Shown piece by piece: positions 33,049 to 43,649 of a DNA stretch of 64,000 bases (its first letter is position 1; each line of letters starts with the position of its first letter). The notes below the pieces were generated by a model. That model worked only from the letters and a program-made list of their open reading frames with translations, had not been told where the DNA came from and ran no database searches. The stretch spans positions 186,001 to 250,000 of the forward strand of contig NZ_JAMJPK010000005.1 of the NCBI RefSeq assembly GCF_023554995.1. The letters run 5' to 3'. Origin of the DNA: Halomonas gemina. Its GTDB lineage: Bacteria > Pseudomonadota > Gammaproteobacteria > Pseudomonadales > Halomonadaceae. Both the position numbers and the translations under genes were made by a program.

Positions 33049-34221
33049 ATGTTCGAACTGGTAGATAGCGCACCCTCAAGCAGTGCGGTCATCAAGGTCA
33101 TCGGTGTCGGTGGCGGCGGTGGCAATGCCGTCAACCACATGGTCGAGAGCAACATCGAGGGCGTCGAGTTCATCTGCGCCAATACCGATGCCCAGGCCCT
33201 CAAGCGGGTCGCCGCCAAGACGGTGCTCCAGCTCGGCAGCGAGATCACCAAGGGCCTCGGGGCCGGCGCCAACCCCGATGTGGGTCGACAGGCCGCCATG
33301 GAGGACCGCGAGCGCATCGCGGAACTGCTGGGGGGCGCCGACATGGTCTTCATCACCGCCGGCATGGGCGGCGGGACAGGGACCGGCGGCGCGCCGGTCG
33401 TCGCCCAGGTGGCCAAGGAGCTGGGTATCCTCACCGTGGCGGTGGTGACCCGTCCCTTCCCCTTCGAGGGGCCCAAGCGCATGCGCGCCGCCGAGGAGGG
33501 CATGAAGGAACTCTCCGAGCATGTCGACTCCCTCATCACCATTCCCAACGAGAAGCTGCTCTCGGTGCTGGGCAAGAACGCGACCCTGCTCACCGCCTTC
33601 AGTGCGGCCAATGACGTGCTGCTCGGGGCCGTGCAGGGCATTGCCGAGCTGATCACCAGCCCGGGCATCATCAACGTCGACTTCGCCGACGTGCGCACCG
33701 TGATGTCCGAGATGGGCATGGCGATGATGGGCACCGGCGGTGCCACCGGTGAGAATCGTGCCCGCGAGGCCGCCGAGAAGGCCATCCGCAGCCCGCTGCT
33801 CGAGGATATCGACCTGCACGGTGCCCGCGGCATCCTGGTCAACATCACCGCCGGCCCGGATCTCTCCATCGGCGAATTCAACGATGTGGGTGCCACCGTC
33901 CAGGAGTTTGCCTCCCAGGATGCCACCATCGTGGTCGGCACCTCGATCGACATGGACATGACCGACGAGCTGCGCGTCACCGTGGTGGCTGCCGGCCTCG
34001 AGGGTAACAAGGCCCAGAAACCCGCCTCCCGCGAGACGGCGCGTCGTGCGGAGGCTGGCAGCTATCGCCAGCGTCCCCAGGCGGCGGTCAGTCGTGGCCA
34101 GGCCGCGGCGTCCAAGTCCGAGGCTCAGGAGGCGCCCAGGCCGCAGCCGGAGAAGCGCAAGTCCCAGGAACTCGACGACTACCTGGATATTCCGGCCTTC
34201 CTGCGCCGTCAGGCCGATTGA
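33049..34221 (+). CDS. ftsZ: cell division GTPase FtsZ
   Basis: This 390-residue tubulin homologue polymerises into the Z-ring. The GTP-binding tubulin signature [10 protein letters not shown], the N-terminal [16 protein letters not shown] and the T7-loop region [14 protein letters not shown] are intact. The variable Gln/Ala/Ser linker (about 320-370) leads to the conserved C-terminal peptide [12 protein letters not shown] that binds FtsA and ZipA. AGGAGA precedes the ATG. Confidence 0.99.
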   Translation: MFELVDSAPSSSAVIKVIGVGGGGGNAVNHMVESNIEGVEFICANTDAQALKRVAAKTVLQLGSEITKGLGAGANPDVGRQAAMEDRERIAELLGGADMVFITAGMGGGTGTGGAPVVAQVAKELGILTVAVVTRPFPFEGPKRMRAAEEGMKELSEHVDSLITIPNEKLLSVLGKNATLLTAFSAANDVLLGAVQGIAELITSPGIINVDFADVRTVMSEMGMAMMGTGGATGENRAREAAEKAIRSPLLEDIDLHGARGILVNITAGPDLSIGEFNDVGATVQEFASQDATIVVGTSIDMDMTDELRVTVVAAGLEGNKAQKPASRETARRAEAGSYRQRPQAAVSRGQAAASKSEAQEAPRPQPEKRKSQELDDYLDIPAFLRRQAD

Positions 34222-34262
34222 TCCGCGCTATCAGGGGAATAGGGGCGCCGGGTGAGCTTTCT

Positions 34263-34291
34263 TTGTTGAAACGTCCGTTCGGTGTTATAGT
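34263..34291 (+). promoter_or_regulatory. sigma70-type promoter for lpxC with flanking inverted repeat
   Basis: -35 TTGTTG (34263-34268) and -10 TATAGT (34286-34291) are 17 bp apart. An inverted repeat CCGTTC (34275-34280) / GAACGG (34292-34297) brackets the -10 box. The predicted start near 34298 leaves a 34-nt leader before lpxC. Confidence 0.7.
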
Positions 34292-34331
34292 GAACGGTGT
34301 TTGATAACCAACGACTGCCTGGCGACCGACC

Positions 34332-35243
34332 ATGATCAGACAACGAACCCTGAAGAATGTCATCCGCGCCACCGGCGTCGGCCTGCACTCCGGCAAGAAG
34401 GTCTACCTAACCCTTCGGCCGGCCCCGGTGGATACCGGCATCATCTTCGTGCGCACCGACCTGCAGCCCGAGGTGCAGGTCCCGGCGCGCGCCGAGCATG
34501 TCACCGACACCACCCTGTGCACCGCGCTCTCCGCGGGCGGGGCCAAGGTCGCCACCGTCGAACACCTGATGTCGGCCTTCGCCGGGCTCGGCATCGATAA
34601 CGCCTACGTCGACGTGAGTGCCCCCGAGGTGCCGATCATGGATGGCAGCGCGGGCCCCTTCGTGTTCCTGATCCAGTCGGCGGGCATCGCCGAGCAGGGT
34701 GCCCCCAAGAAGTTCATCCGCATCAAGCGCGAGATCGTGGTGCGCGAGGACGACAAGGAGGCGATCTTCCTGCCCCACCAGGGCTTCAAGGTCTCCTTCG
34801 CCATCGACTTCGACCATCCGGTCTTCGAGGACCAGTCCCAGACCGCCATGGTGGACTTCTCCACGACCTCCTTCGTCAAGGAGGTGTCACGGGCCCGTAC
34901 CTTCGGCTTCATGCGTGACCTTGAGTATCTGCGCGCGAACAACCTGGCACTGGGCGGCAGCCTCGACAACGCCATCGTGGTCGACGACTACCGCATCGTG
35001 AACGAGGGCGGATTGCGCTATGACGACGAGTTCGTCAAGCACAAGGTGCTCGATGCCATCGGTGACCTCTACCAGCTCGGCCATAGCCTGATCGGCGAGT
35101 TCCGTGGCGTGAAGTCCGGTCATGCCCTGAACAACCAGCTCTGCCGTGCCCTGCTGGCCCAGCCGGAGGCCTGGGAGCTCGTCACCTTCGAGGGCGAGTC
35201 CGAGACGGCGCCGATCTCCTACTCCGCGCCGGCGATGGTCTGA
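34332..35243 (+). CDS. lpxC: UDP-3-O-acyl-N-acetylglucosamine deacetylase
   Basis: This 303-residue Zn-dependent deacetylase catalyses the first committed step of lipid A synthesis. The zinc and active-site regions [20 protein letters not shown] and [15 protein letters not shown] are visible. It is the last gene of the dcw region and has its own promoter. In E. coli LpxC is degraded by FtsH through its C-terminal tail; the tail here ends ...YSAPAMV, hydrophobic as in degradable homologues. Confidence 0.98.
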   Translation: MIRQRTLKNVIRATGVGLHSGKKVYLTLRPAPVDTGIIFVRTDLQPEVQVPARAEHVTDTTLCTALSAGGAKVATVEHLMSAFAGLGIDNAYVDVSAPEVPIMDGSAGPFVFLIQSAGIAEQGAPKKFIRIKREIVVREDDKEAIFLPHQGFKVSFAIDFDHPVFEDQSQTAMVDFSTTSFVKEVSRARTFGFMRDLEYLRANNLALGGSLDNAIVVDDYRIVNEGGLRYDDEFVKHKVLDAIGDLYQLGHSLIGEFRGVKSGHALNNQLCRALLAQPEAWELVTFEGESETAPISYSAPAMV

Positions 35244-35264
35244 CCTGGCCCGGCTGCGCCCGGG

Positions 35265-35372
35265 AGCCATAAGCTGTCAGCCTGAAGCTCGAAGAAAACC
35301 ACCTCCGTGGCCTTGCCTCGGAGGTGGTTTCGCTTACGCTGTTTTCCAGCTTCCATCTTTCAGCTTATGGCT
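35265..35372. repeat. inverted flanks around the lpxC-dciA terminator
   Basis: AGCCATAAGCTG (35265-35276) and its exact reverse complement (35361-35372) flank an intrinsic terminator. Between them further AAGCT-type similarity is seen on both sides. The right flank overlaps the last codons and TAA stop of dciA. It resembles the element after the MutT-ThiE gene near 41.4 kb. Confidence 0.6.
35296..35330. terminator. bidirectional terminator between lpxC and dciA
   Basis: The stem AAACCACCTCCG (35296-35307) pairs with CGGAGGTGGTTT (35319-35330) around an 11-nt loop. The arm ends supply an A-run on one side and a T-run on the other, so it can work for both convergent genes. Confidence 0.85.
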
Positions 35373-35826
35373 TACGTTCGGCGTGGGCCGCCAGCCGCTC
35401 CAGGGCGCGCTTGAGCCCCGGGTCGTCGACATCCTCGGCACAGCTGGAGATCTCGTCGGCGGCCCGTTCCGGCAGGTGGCGAACCTGGCGCAGGGGAGGG
35501 CGAGCCGGGCGCACCGGGCGGACCTTGAGAGTGAAACCGGTCACCGACTCGAAGCCGGGCAGCTGGTGCAGCAACTGGAGCAGGCGAGGCTGCTCATAGC
35601 GCAGCCGGGTCAGCCAGACGGCGCGATCGGTGATCAGGGCCAGGCGACCCTGGTGGTAGCCGCCGACGAACAGGTGCTCGCGCATCTCCTCGGGCAGGTG
35701 CTCCCGCAGGTGGCGCTGGGCGCGCTCGATCAGGGTGGCCATGCGCATCAGCGACCCCAGTTCGCCGCGACCCTCCAGCAGCCGGGACATGGGCTGTGCT
35801 CTGAACCGCTTAACCTTTATACTCAT
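35365..35826 (-). CDS. dciA: DUF721 protein, DciA-type replicative helicase loader
   Basis: This 153-residue protein has the DUF721 domain (roughly residues 20-105) and a charged, disordered C-terminus. DUF721 proteins are DciA, the ancestral loader/operator of the DnaB helicase in bacteria that lack phage-derived DnaC. The gene is found between lpxC and secA in Pseudomonas too. The start at 35826 is the first in-frame ATG; MSIKVKRFRAQPMSR begins with a basic segment. The stop lies in the flank of the terminator repeat. Confidence 0.85.
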   Translation of the reverse strand: MSIKVKRFRAQPMSRLLEGRGELGSLMRMATLIERAQRHLREHLPEEMREHLFVGGYHQGRLALITDRAVWLTRLRYEQPRLLQLLHQLPGFESVTGFTLKVRPVRPARPPLRQVRHLPERAADEISSCAEDVDDPGLKRALERLAAHAERKP

Positions 35827-35932
35827 CAGCTTGGTTCTCGGGGGCCGTGCCCCTGACGTTACGCGTCGGCCGCCCCTGCAGGGCGGCCGTTGAACAGCCA
35901 GAGCCTAGCACGCACGGGAGGCCGTCGACAGC

Positions 35933-36292
35933 ATGCCAGCCGCCATCACCGACATCGGCGCCGGATCTCACGGGAGCGGGCGCAGGCGCCGCGCGACCCG
36001 CTGGTGGCTGGCCGGGTTGCTGGTGGGATGCCTGCTGCCGGCCAGCCTGGCCCAGGTCGAGTCCCTGCGCCCCGTCGAGCGTGCCGCCCAGGTCAGCATC
36101 CTGGTGCCGGCCCTGCTGCGCGTGCGCTCCCGCCTGCAGGCCCGTCGTCGCGCCCTGGTGCGCTGGGTCCGGCGAGCCGCCCGCTGGCCGAGGGTGGGGT
36201 CGAGGGCCCTGGCCTGTCGGGCCCTCGCGCCCTGTCATCCGGTTGCCGCCCATGATGTCCTGACGCGTCGTGGCCCTCCCCGCCTGCGGTGA
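35933..36292 (+). CDS. small exported protein upstream of secA; SecM-like arrest-peptide candidate
   Basis: This 119-residue ORF matches no family I recognise over most of its length. The N-terminus has RRRR (17-20) then a hydrophobic signal-like segment [17 protein letters not shown] (about 24-40). The middle is Arg-rich and helical. The last eight residues RRGPPRLR (112-119) align with RAGPQRLT, the end of E. coli SecM, sharing R, G, P, R and L in register. Third-position GC is very high only in this frame, and GGGAGG lies 11 nt before the ATG. The stop is 70 bp before secA, the position of secM. SecM residues Phe150 and Trp155-Ile156 have no obvious match. A role as a secretion-monitoring leader peptide is inferred, not shown. 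Confidence 0.7.
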   Translation: MPAAITDIGAGSHGSGRRRRATRWWLAGLLVGCLLPASLAQVESLRPVERAAQVSILVPALLRVRSRLQARRRALVRWVRRAARWPRVGSRALACRALAPCHPVAAHDVLTRRGPPRLR

Positions 36293-36333
36293 CGAGACCG
36301 CCTGGAGAGGTCGTGGGCCTGATGGCCGCGACG
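36266..36333 (+). promoter_or_regulatory. potential regulatory stem between arrest codons and secA leader
   Basis: CGTCGTGGCC (36266-36275) can pair with GGCCGCGACG (36324-36333): nine Watson-Crick pairs plus one G-U. The left arm covers the Arg-Arg-Gly codons and the first base of the Pro115 codon of the small ORF. A ribosome stalled there would open the stem. Whether the closed stem hides the secA start is not evident, since the arm ends about 30 nt before ATG 36363 and 3 nt before the alternative ATG 36336. Confidence 0.45.
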
Positions 36334-36336
36334 TGA
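36322..36336 (+). other. four-codon minicistron before secA
   Basis: GGAGAGG (36304-36310) is a good ribosome site with no gene start at normal distance except ATG 36322, which opens ATG-GCC-GCG-ACG-TGA. Its stop overlaps an ATG (36336) that is in frame with secA (TGATG). This could feed ribosomes to secA by reinitiation, giving a nine-residue N-terminal extension MPHAATGPF, or it may be coincidental. Confidence 0.3.
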
Positions 36337-36362
36337 TGCCACACGCTGCAACTGGACCCTTC

Positions 36363-39098
<2,736 letters not shown>

Positions 39099-39140
39099 GG
39101 AGACGGGCCGGGAACCCCGGTCGGGACAGGAGACGAGACG

Positions 39141-40370
39141 ATGGCAGTGGGCGAGACACGTTTTCCGGAGATGCCGGTGATCGAGGGGTTGCGGCTGGGC
39201 ACCGCCAGGGCCGGGATCAAGAAGCCCGATCGCCGTGACCTGGTGGTGATCGAGATCCCCGAGGGGGCCAGGGTGTCCGGGGCCTTCACCCGCAATGCCT
39301 TCTGTGCGGCGCCGGTGACGGTGGCCCGCGAGCACCTGGCCGCCTGCACGGCGCGCGGGGAAGGGGCACGTTACCTGGTGATCAACACCGGAAATGCCAA
39401 TGCCGGTACCGGCGAGACGGGACTGCGAGATGCCCGTGCGACGTGTGCCGAGCTGGCACGGCTGGCCGGGGTGGGCGAGCAGAGCGTGCTGCCGTTCTCC
39501 ACCGGGGTGATCGGTGAACCGCTGCCCATGGAACGGCTGCTGGCGGGCCTGCCCGCGGCCCTGCAGGCCCTCGACGATGGGCCAGCCGCCTGGCGAGAGG
39601 CCGGTGAAGGGATCCTGACCACCGATACCCGGGCCAAGGGCGCCAGCGTGACCCTGGCGCTGGGCAACGAGACGGTGACCATCAACGGCATCGCCAAGGG
39701 CTCGGGGATGATCCGTCCCGACATGGCCACCATGCTGGCCTTCGTGGCCACCGATGCGGCGCTGGCGCCGGTGCTGCTCGACCAGCTGCTGCGCGAGGCG
39801 GTGGAGCGCTCCTTCAACTGCATCACCGTGGACAGCGATACCTCGACCAACGATGCCTGCCTGTTGATCAGTACCGGGCGTGGTGCCGTAGTGGAAGACG
39901 AGGCGGACCTGGCCATCTTCCGCAACGGCCTGCAGCGGGTGATGACTGAACTGGCCCAGGCGGTGGTCCGCGATGGCGAGGGGGCGACCAAGTTCGTCAC
40001 CTTGCAGGTCGACCAGGCGCGCAGCCGTCGCGAGGCCCTGGACGTGGCCTTCACCGTGGCCCACTCGCCGCTGGTCAAGACGGCCCTCTATGCCTCTGAT
40101 GCCAACTGGGGGCGGATCCTGGCCGCGGTGGGGCGTGCCCCCGTCGAGGCATTCGACGTGGACCGGGTCACCATCGACCTGGGCGAGGTGCGCCTGGTCG
40201 AGAGGGGCGGACGCGCCCCGGGATACACCGAGGAGGCCGGCAGCGCGGTGATGGCCGGCGAGGAGATCGTCATCCGCATTGCCCTGGGGCGCGGCGAGCA
40301 GAGCGCCACGGTATGGACCTCGGACCTGTCCCACGACTACGTGACCATCAATGCCGACTATCGCAGCTGA
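39141..40370 (+). CDS. argJ: bifunctional glutamate N-acetyltransferase / ornithine acetyltransferase
   Basis: This 409-residue enzyme recycles the acetyl group in arginine synthesis. It is made as a precursor that cuts itself at the AT|ML bond in KGSGMIRPDMATML, with Thr197 becoming the nucleophile. The motif is intact. Whether it is monofunctional (ornithine acetyltransferase only) or bifunctional cannot be read from sequence alone. It has an AGGAG ribosome site and follows secA by 42 bp, as in Pseudomonas. Confidence 0.96.
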   Translation: MAVGETRFPEMPVIEGLRLGTARAGIKKPDRRDLVVIEIPEGARVSGAFTRNAFCAAPVTVAREHLAACTARGEGARYLVINTGNANAGTGETGLRDARATCAELARLAGVGEQSVLPFSTGVIGEPLPMERLLAGLPAALQALDDGPAAWREAGEGILTTDTRAKGASVTLALGNETVTINGIAKGSGMIRPDMATMLAFVATDAALAPVLLDQLLREAVERSFNCITVDSDTSTNDACLLISTGRGAVVEDEADLAIFRNGLQRVMTELAQAVVRDGEGATKFVTLQVDQARSRREALDVAFTVAHSPLVKTALYASDANWGRILAAVGRAPVEAFDVDRVTIDLGEVRLVERGGRAPGYTEEAGSAVMAGEEIVIRIALGRGEQSATVWTSDLSHDYVTINADYRS

Positions 40371-40445
40371 CCGGCGGGGACGGTCGGCAGCCAGACAGCA
40401 ACCCCGCGCGGCGGCAAGGCCGCGTGGACCAGCGGGTAGGAGTCA

Positions 40446-41402
40446 ATGAACGCAATGGTGAAGAGAAGGGTGCATGTGGCGGCGGCCGCCATCATCAGTG
40501 GCGACGGCAGTGAGGTGCTCCTCGCCCGTCGCCCCTCCAACGTCGATCACGGCGGGCTCTGGGAGTTTCCCGGCGGCAAGCTGGCACCCTACGAGACCGG
40601 CCTCGAGGCACTGAAACGCGAGCTGCACGAGGAGCTCGGCGTCGAGATCCGGCGGGCACAGCCGCTGATCCGCATCCACCACGAATATTCCGACAAGCAT
40701 ATCCTGCTGGATGTGTGGCAGGTGCACGATTTCGCCGGCGAGCCGTTCGGTCGCGAGGGGCAGGCGGTGCGCTGGGTGCCCATGAGCGAGCTGGTGAACT
40801 ACCCCTTCCCGGCGGCCAACCTGCCGATCCTGCGGGCGGTCATGCTGCCCACCGAGTACCTGATCACCGGGGAGGAGGCCGACGAGGGGCGGTTCATCGA
40901 GCGACTGGCCCGCGCCCTCGACGAGGACGGGGTGCGCCTGATCCAGCTGCGCGGCAAGTCGCTGGGGGAGGCGGACTACCTGAAGCGCGCCGAGCAGGCC
41001 CTGGCGCTGTGTCATCAGCGGGGCGCCCGCCTGGTGCTCAATGGCGAGCCATCGCTGTTGGAGGCCGTGCCCGCCGATGGCATCCACCTGACCAGCGACC
41101 GGCTGATGAGCCTGGAGCGACGCCCGCTGCCCGAGGGAAAATGGCTCTCCGCCTCGACCCATGATCGGCGGCAGCTGGATCAGGCACGCCGCATCGGCTG
41201 CGACTTCGTGACCCTCTCGCCGCTGCGCACCACCCCCTCCCACCCGGAAGTGGCGCCGATCGGCTGGCACGACTTCCAGCAGCTGGTGGAGCACGCCGGC
41301 ATGCCGGTCTTCGCCCTGGGCGGCATGACGCGCTTCGATGCTCATCATGCCCGCGCGGTAGGGGCCCAGGGCATCGCCTCGATCCGCGATTTCTGGAAGT
41401 AA
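40446..41402 (+). CDS. mutT: MutT Nudix hydrolase fused to a ThiE/TenI-like domain
   Basis: This 318-residue two-domain protein has an N-terminal Nudix domain (about 8-135). The Nudix box is GGKLAPYETGLEALKRELHEELG (given as GGKLAPYE then RELHEELG), consistent with hydrolysis of 8-oxo-dGTP. The C-terminal half (about 145-318) is a thiamine-phosphate-synthase/TenI-like TIM barrel, including ALGGMTRFDAHHARAVGAQGIASI. The same fusion is known in Pseudomonas. The role of the barrel is unknown; the usual catalytic residues of ThiE are not all apparent. AGGAG precedes the start. Confidence 0.93.
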   Translation: MNAMVKRRVHVAAAAIISGDGSEVLLARRPSNVDHGGLWEFPGGKLAPYETGLEALKRELHEELGVEIRRAQPLIRIHHEYSDKHILLDVWQVHDFAGEPFGREGQAVRWVPMSELVNYPFPAANLPILRAVMLPTEYLITGEEADEGRFIERLARALDEDGVRLIQLRGKSLGEADYLKRAEQALALCHQRGARLVLNGEPSLLEAVPADGIHLTSDRLMSLERRPLPEGKWLSASTHDRRQLDQARRIGCDFVTLSPLRTTPSHPEVAPIGWHDFQQLVEHAGMPVFALGGMTRFDAHHARAVGAQGIASIRDFWK

Positions 41403-41421
41403 GCGCCAAGCGCCGAGCTAC

Positions 41422-41457
41422 AAGCAAACCCCGAGGCCATTGCCTCGGGGTTTGCTT
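41422..41457. terminator. bidirectional terminator after mutT-thiE
   Basis: A 16-bp stem (AAGCAAACCCCGAGGC with its exact complement) closes a CATT loop, followed by TTG on the plus strand. It sits between convergent stops of the MutT-ThiE gene (41402) and aguB (41528). Its loop-side sequence GCCTCGG and flanks resemble the lpxC-dciA terminator. Confidence 0.85.
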
Positions 41458-41480
41458 TTGCGTGGCAGCACTCCACATTT

Positions 41481-41512
41481 TTGGCGGCTTGGCGGCTTGG
41501 CGGCTTGGCCGC
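41481..41512. repeat. 8-bp tandem repeat
   Basis: TTGGCGGC occurs three times in tandem (41481-41504), followed by a variant TTGGCCGC (41505-41512). It is non-coding, between the terminator and the aguB stop. Confidence 0.75.
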
Positions 41513-41527
41513 TCGCGCCTAGCGTGG

Positions 41528-42430
41528 TCAGTCCCGATAGCGCCGCGTCAGATCCCCATAGGCGTCGATGCGGCGGTCCCGGAGGTAGGGCCAGATGCGC
41601 CGCACCTCCTCGCTGCGCGTCATGTCCAGCGTCACCAGCATCCGTTCCGCCTCCTGGCCGGCATGGGCGAGCAGCTCGCCCTGGGGGCCGCAGATGAAGC
41701 TGCCGCCCCAGAAGTCGATGCCCGGCGTGGCGCCGGATGGGTCCGGCTCGTGGCCGACCCGGTTGGCGACGATCACCGGCAGGCCATTGGCCACGCCATG
41801 GCTGCGCTGGATCAGGGTCCAGGCCTCCTTCTGCCGCTGCTTCTCCGGGGTGTCGTCCGGCGGATGCCAGCCGATGGCGGTGGGGTATAGCAGCAGCTCC
41901 GCGCCGGCCAGCGCCATCAGCCTTGCCGCCTCCGGGTACCACTGGTCCCAGCACACCAGCACGCCCAGGCGTCCCAGTGAGGTGTCGATCGGCTGGAAGC
42001 CCTGGCCGCGGGCGTCGTCCTGGTCCCCGGGAGTGAAGTAGAACTTTTCATAGAAACCCGGATCGTCGGGGATGTGCATCTTGCGGTAGTGGCCCACGCG
42101 GCCGCGGTCACGGTCGTAGACCACGGCGGTATTGTGGTAGAGGCCGGCCGCACGGCGCTCGAAGAGCGACCCCACCAGCACGATGTCGAGCTCCTTCGCC
42201 AGGCTCGCCAGCCGCGTGCCGCTCGGCCCGTCGAGCGGCTCGGCCAGGTCGAAGACCTCGGTCTCCTCGGTCTGGCAGAAGTAGTGGGTGGCATGCAGTT
42301 CCTGCAGCATGACCAGCTCGGCGCCGGCGGTGGCTAGCTCGCGGATGCCGGCCTCGCTCTCGGCGAGACTCCGGGCCTTGTCGGGCCAGGCGGGCTGCTG
42401 GACCAGGCCCACCTTCAGGGTGCGGGACAT
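41528..42430 (-). CDS. aguB: N-carbamoylputrescine amidohydrolase
   Basis: This 300-residue nitrilase-superfamily enzyme hydrolyses N-carbamoylputrescine to putrescine. The Glu-Lys-Cys triad regions are visible: MLQELHATHYF, YRKMHIPDDPGFYEKFYF and LVCWDQWYPEAARLMAL. It works directly after agmatine deiminase, encoded just upstream on the same strand (17-bp gap), forming an arginine/agmatine-to-putrescine route. It is convergent with mutT-thiE. Confidence 0.95.
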   Translation of the reverse strand: MSRTLKVGLVQQPAWPDKARSLAESEAGIRELATAGAELVMLQELHATHYFCQTEETEVFDLAEPLDGPSGTRLASLAKELDIVLVGSLFERRAAGLYHNTAVVYDRDRGRVGHYRKMHIPDDPGFYEKFYFTPGDQDDARGQGFQPIDTSLGRLGVLVCWDQWYPEAARLMALAGAELLLYPTAIGWHPPDDTPEKQRQKEAWTLIQRSHGVANGLPVIVANRVGHEPDPSGATPGIDFWGGSFICGPQGELLAHAGQEAERMLVTLDMTRSEEVRRIWPYLRDRRIDAYGDLTRRYRD

Positions 42431-42447
42431 GAGGCTCTCCTTGTGGG

Positions 42448-43497
42448 TCAGGGGCGGGGCGTGTCGGCCAGGCTGCCCTGGGGCAGCTGCATGGTCAGGC
42501 AGTGCAGGCTGCCGTGCTGGCGGATCACGCTCAGGCAGTCGATGGGGATGATGTCGCGGCCCGGGAAGGCCTCGCCCAGGGTGGCGAGGGCCCGGCTGTC
42601 GGTGGCGTCGCCATAGGCCGGCACCAGCACGGCGCCGTTGATGATCAGGAAGTTGGCGTAGGTCGCCGGCAGTCGGTGGCCATCCACCGGGTCATGGCAG
42701 GGCCGCGGCCAGGGCAGGGCAACCAGCCGGTAGGGCTCGCCGTCGGCGCGCCGCAGGGCGCGCAGCTCGGCCTCCAGGGCAGCCAGTGCCGGGTAGTGGG
42801 GGTCGGCCGGGTCGTCGCACCGCACATAGGCCAGCGTGGCCGGATCGCAGAAACGCACCAGGGTGTCGACATGGCTGTCGGTATCGTCTCCCTCCAGGTG
42901 GCCGTTGGCCAGCCACAGCACCCGCGTGATCCCGAGCTCGGCCGCCAGGCGCGCCTCGATCGCCGTCCTGTCGAGATCGGGATTGCGGTTGGGGTTGAGC
43001 AGGCAGGCCTCGGTGGTCAGCAGGGTGCCTTCGCCATCGGTGTCGATGGCGCCGCCCTCGAGCACCAGGTCGCGGGATGCCACCGGGCAGGCGAAGCTGC
43101 CGGCGTCTGCCAGGCGGCGCGTCAGGGTGTTGTCGCGGGCGGCCTCGAACTTGCCACCCCAGCCGGTGAAGCGGTAGTCGAGCAGCAGCGACTCGCCGTC
43201 GCGCGCCACGCCGAGCGGGCCATGATCGCGGGTCCAGGTGTCGTCGGCGGGAGCGACCACCAGCCTCAGGCGGGTGGCCTCGACGCCGAGGCAGGCGAAG
43301 CGGTGGGCCAGGTGGCTGCGGGTTGCGGCATCCGGCACGGCGACCAGCACCACCTGGTAGCGGGCGATCGCCACCACCATGGCCTCCAGCGTCGCCTCGA
43401 TGCGTTCGAGCAGCGGGGCCCAGTCGCTGTCGGGACTGGGCCAGGTGAGGAGCACGGCATCCTGAGGATGCCATTCGGGGAGCAGGCGATGGGCCAT
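42448..43497 (-). CDS. aguA: agmatine deiminase
   Basis: This 349-residue guanidino-modifying enzyme converts agmatine to N-carbamoylputrescine and ammonia. Key segments are TWTRDHGPLGV, the active-site LANGHLEGDDTDSHVDTLVRF and, near the C-terminus, QHGSLHCLTMQLPQG with the nucleophilic Cys. The start at 43497 (MAHRLLPEWHPQDAVLLTWP) fits the family; upstream in-frame codons are unrelated. It is divergent from lolC across 152 bp. Confidence 0.95.
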   Translation of the reverse strand: MAHRLLPEWHPQDAVLLTWPSPDSDWAPLLERIEATLEAMVVAIARYQVVLVAVPDAATRSHLAHRFACLGVEATRLRLVVAPADDTWTRDHGPLGVARDGESLLLDYRFTGWGGKFEAARDNTLTRRLADAGSFACPVASRDLVLEGGAIDTDGEGTLLTTEACLLNPNRNPDLDRTAIEARLAAELGITRVLWLANGHLEGDDTDSHVDTLVRFCDPATLAYVRCDDPADPHYPALAALEAELRALRRADGEPYRLVALPWPRPCHDPVDGHRLPATYANFLIINGAVLVPAYGDATDSRALATLGEAFPGRDIIPIDCLSVIRQHGSLHCLTMQLPQGSLADTPRP

Positions 43498-43649
43498 GGG
43501 CGGGTCTCGTGCAGGTCGTCTCGGGTCGTGCCGGCGCAATGTAGGTCGTCGCCGGCAATGATGCAATGATCGCGCAAACGCGCGGCGCCGGCGATGCAGC
43601 AGATGCCAAAAAACCGTACCATGGGCGCCCGCCGACAAGGAATGTGCCC

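Noticed and set aside
35847..36263. Alternative plus-strand frames (35847-36263 and 35890-36255) overlapping the small ORF before secA
   Set aside because: They lack the high third-position GC of the 35933 frame, have no signal-like segment, and have weaker ribosome sites.
41481..41512. 8-bp tandem repeat considered as a CRISPR-like or iteron site
   Set aside because: Units are contiguous with no spacers, too few and too short, and lie between convergent gene ends, so simple slippage is the better explanation.
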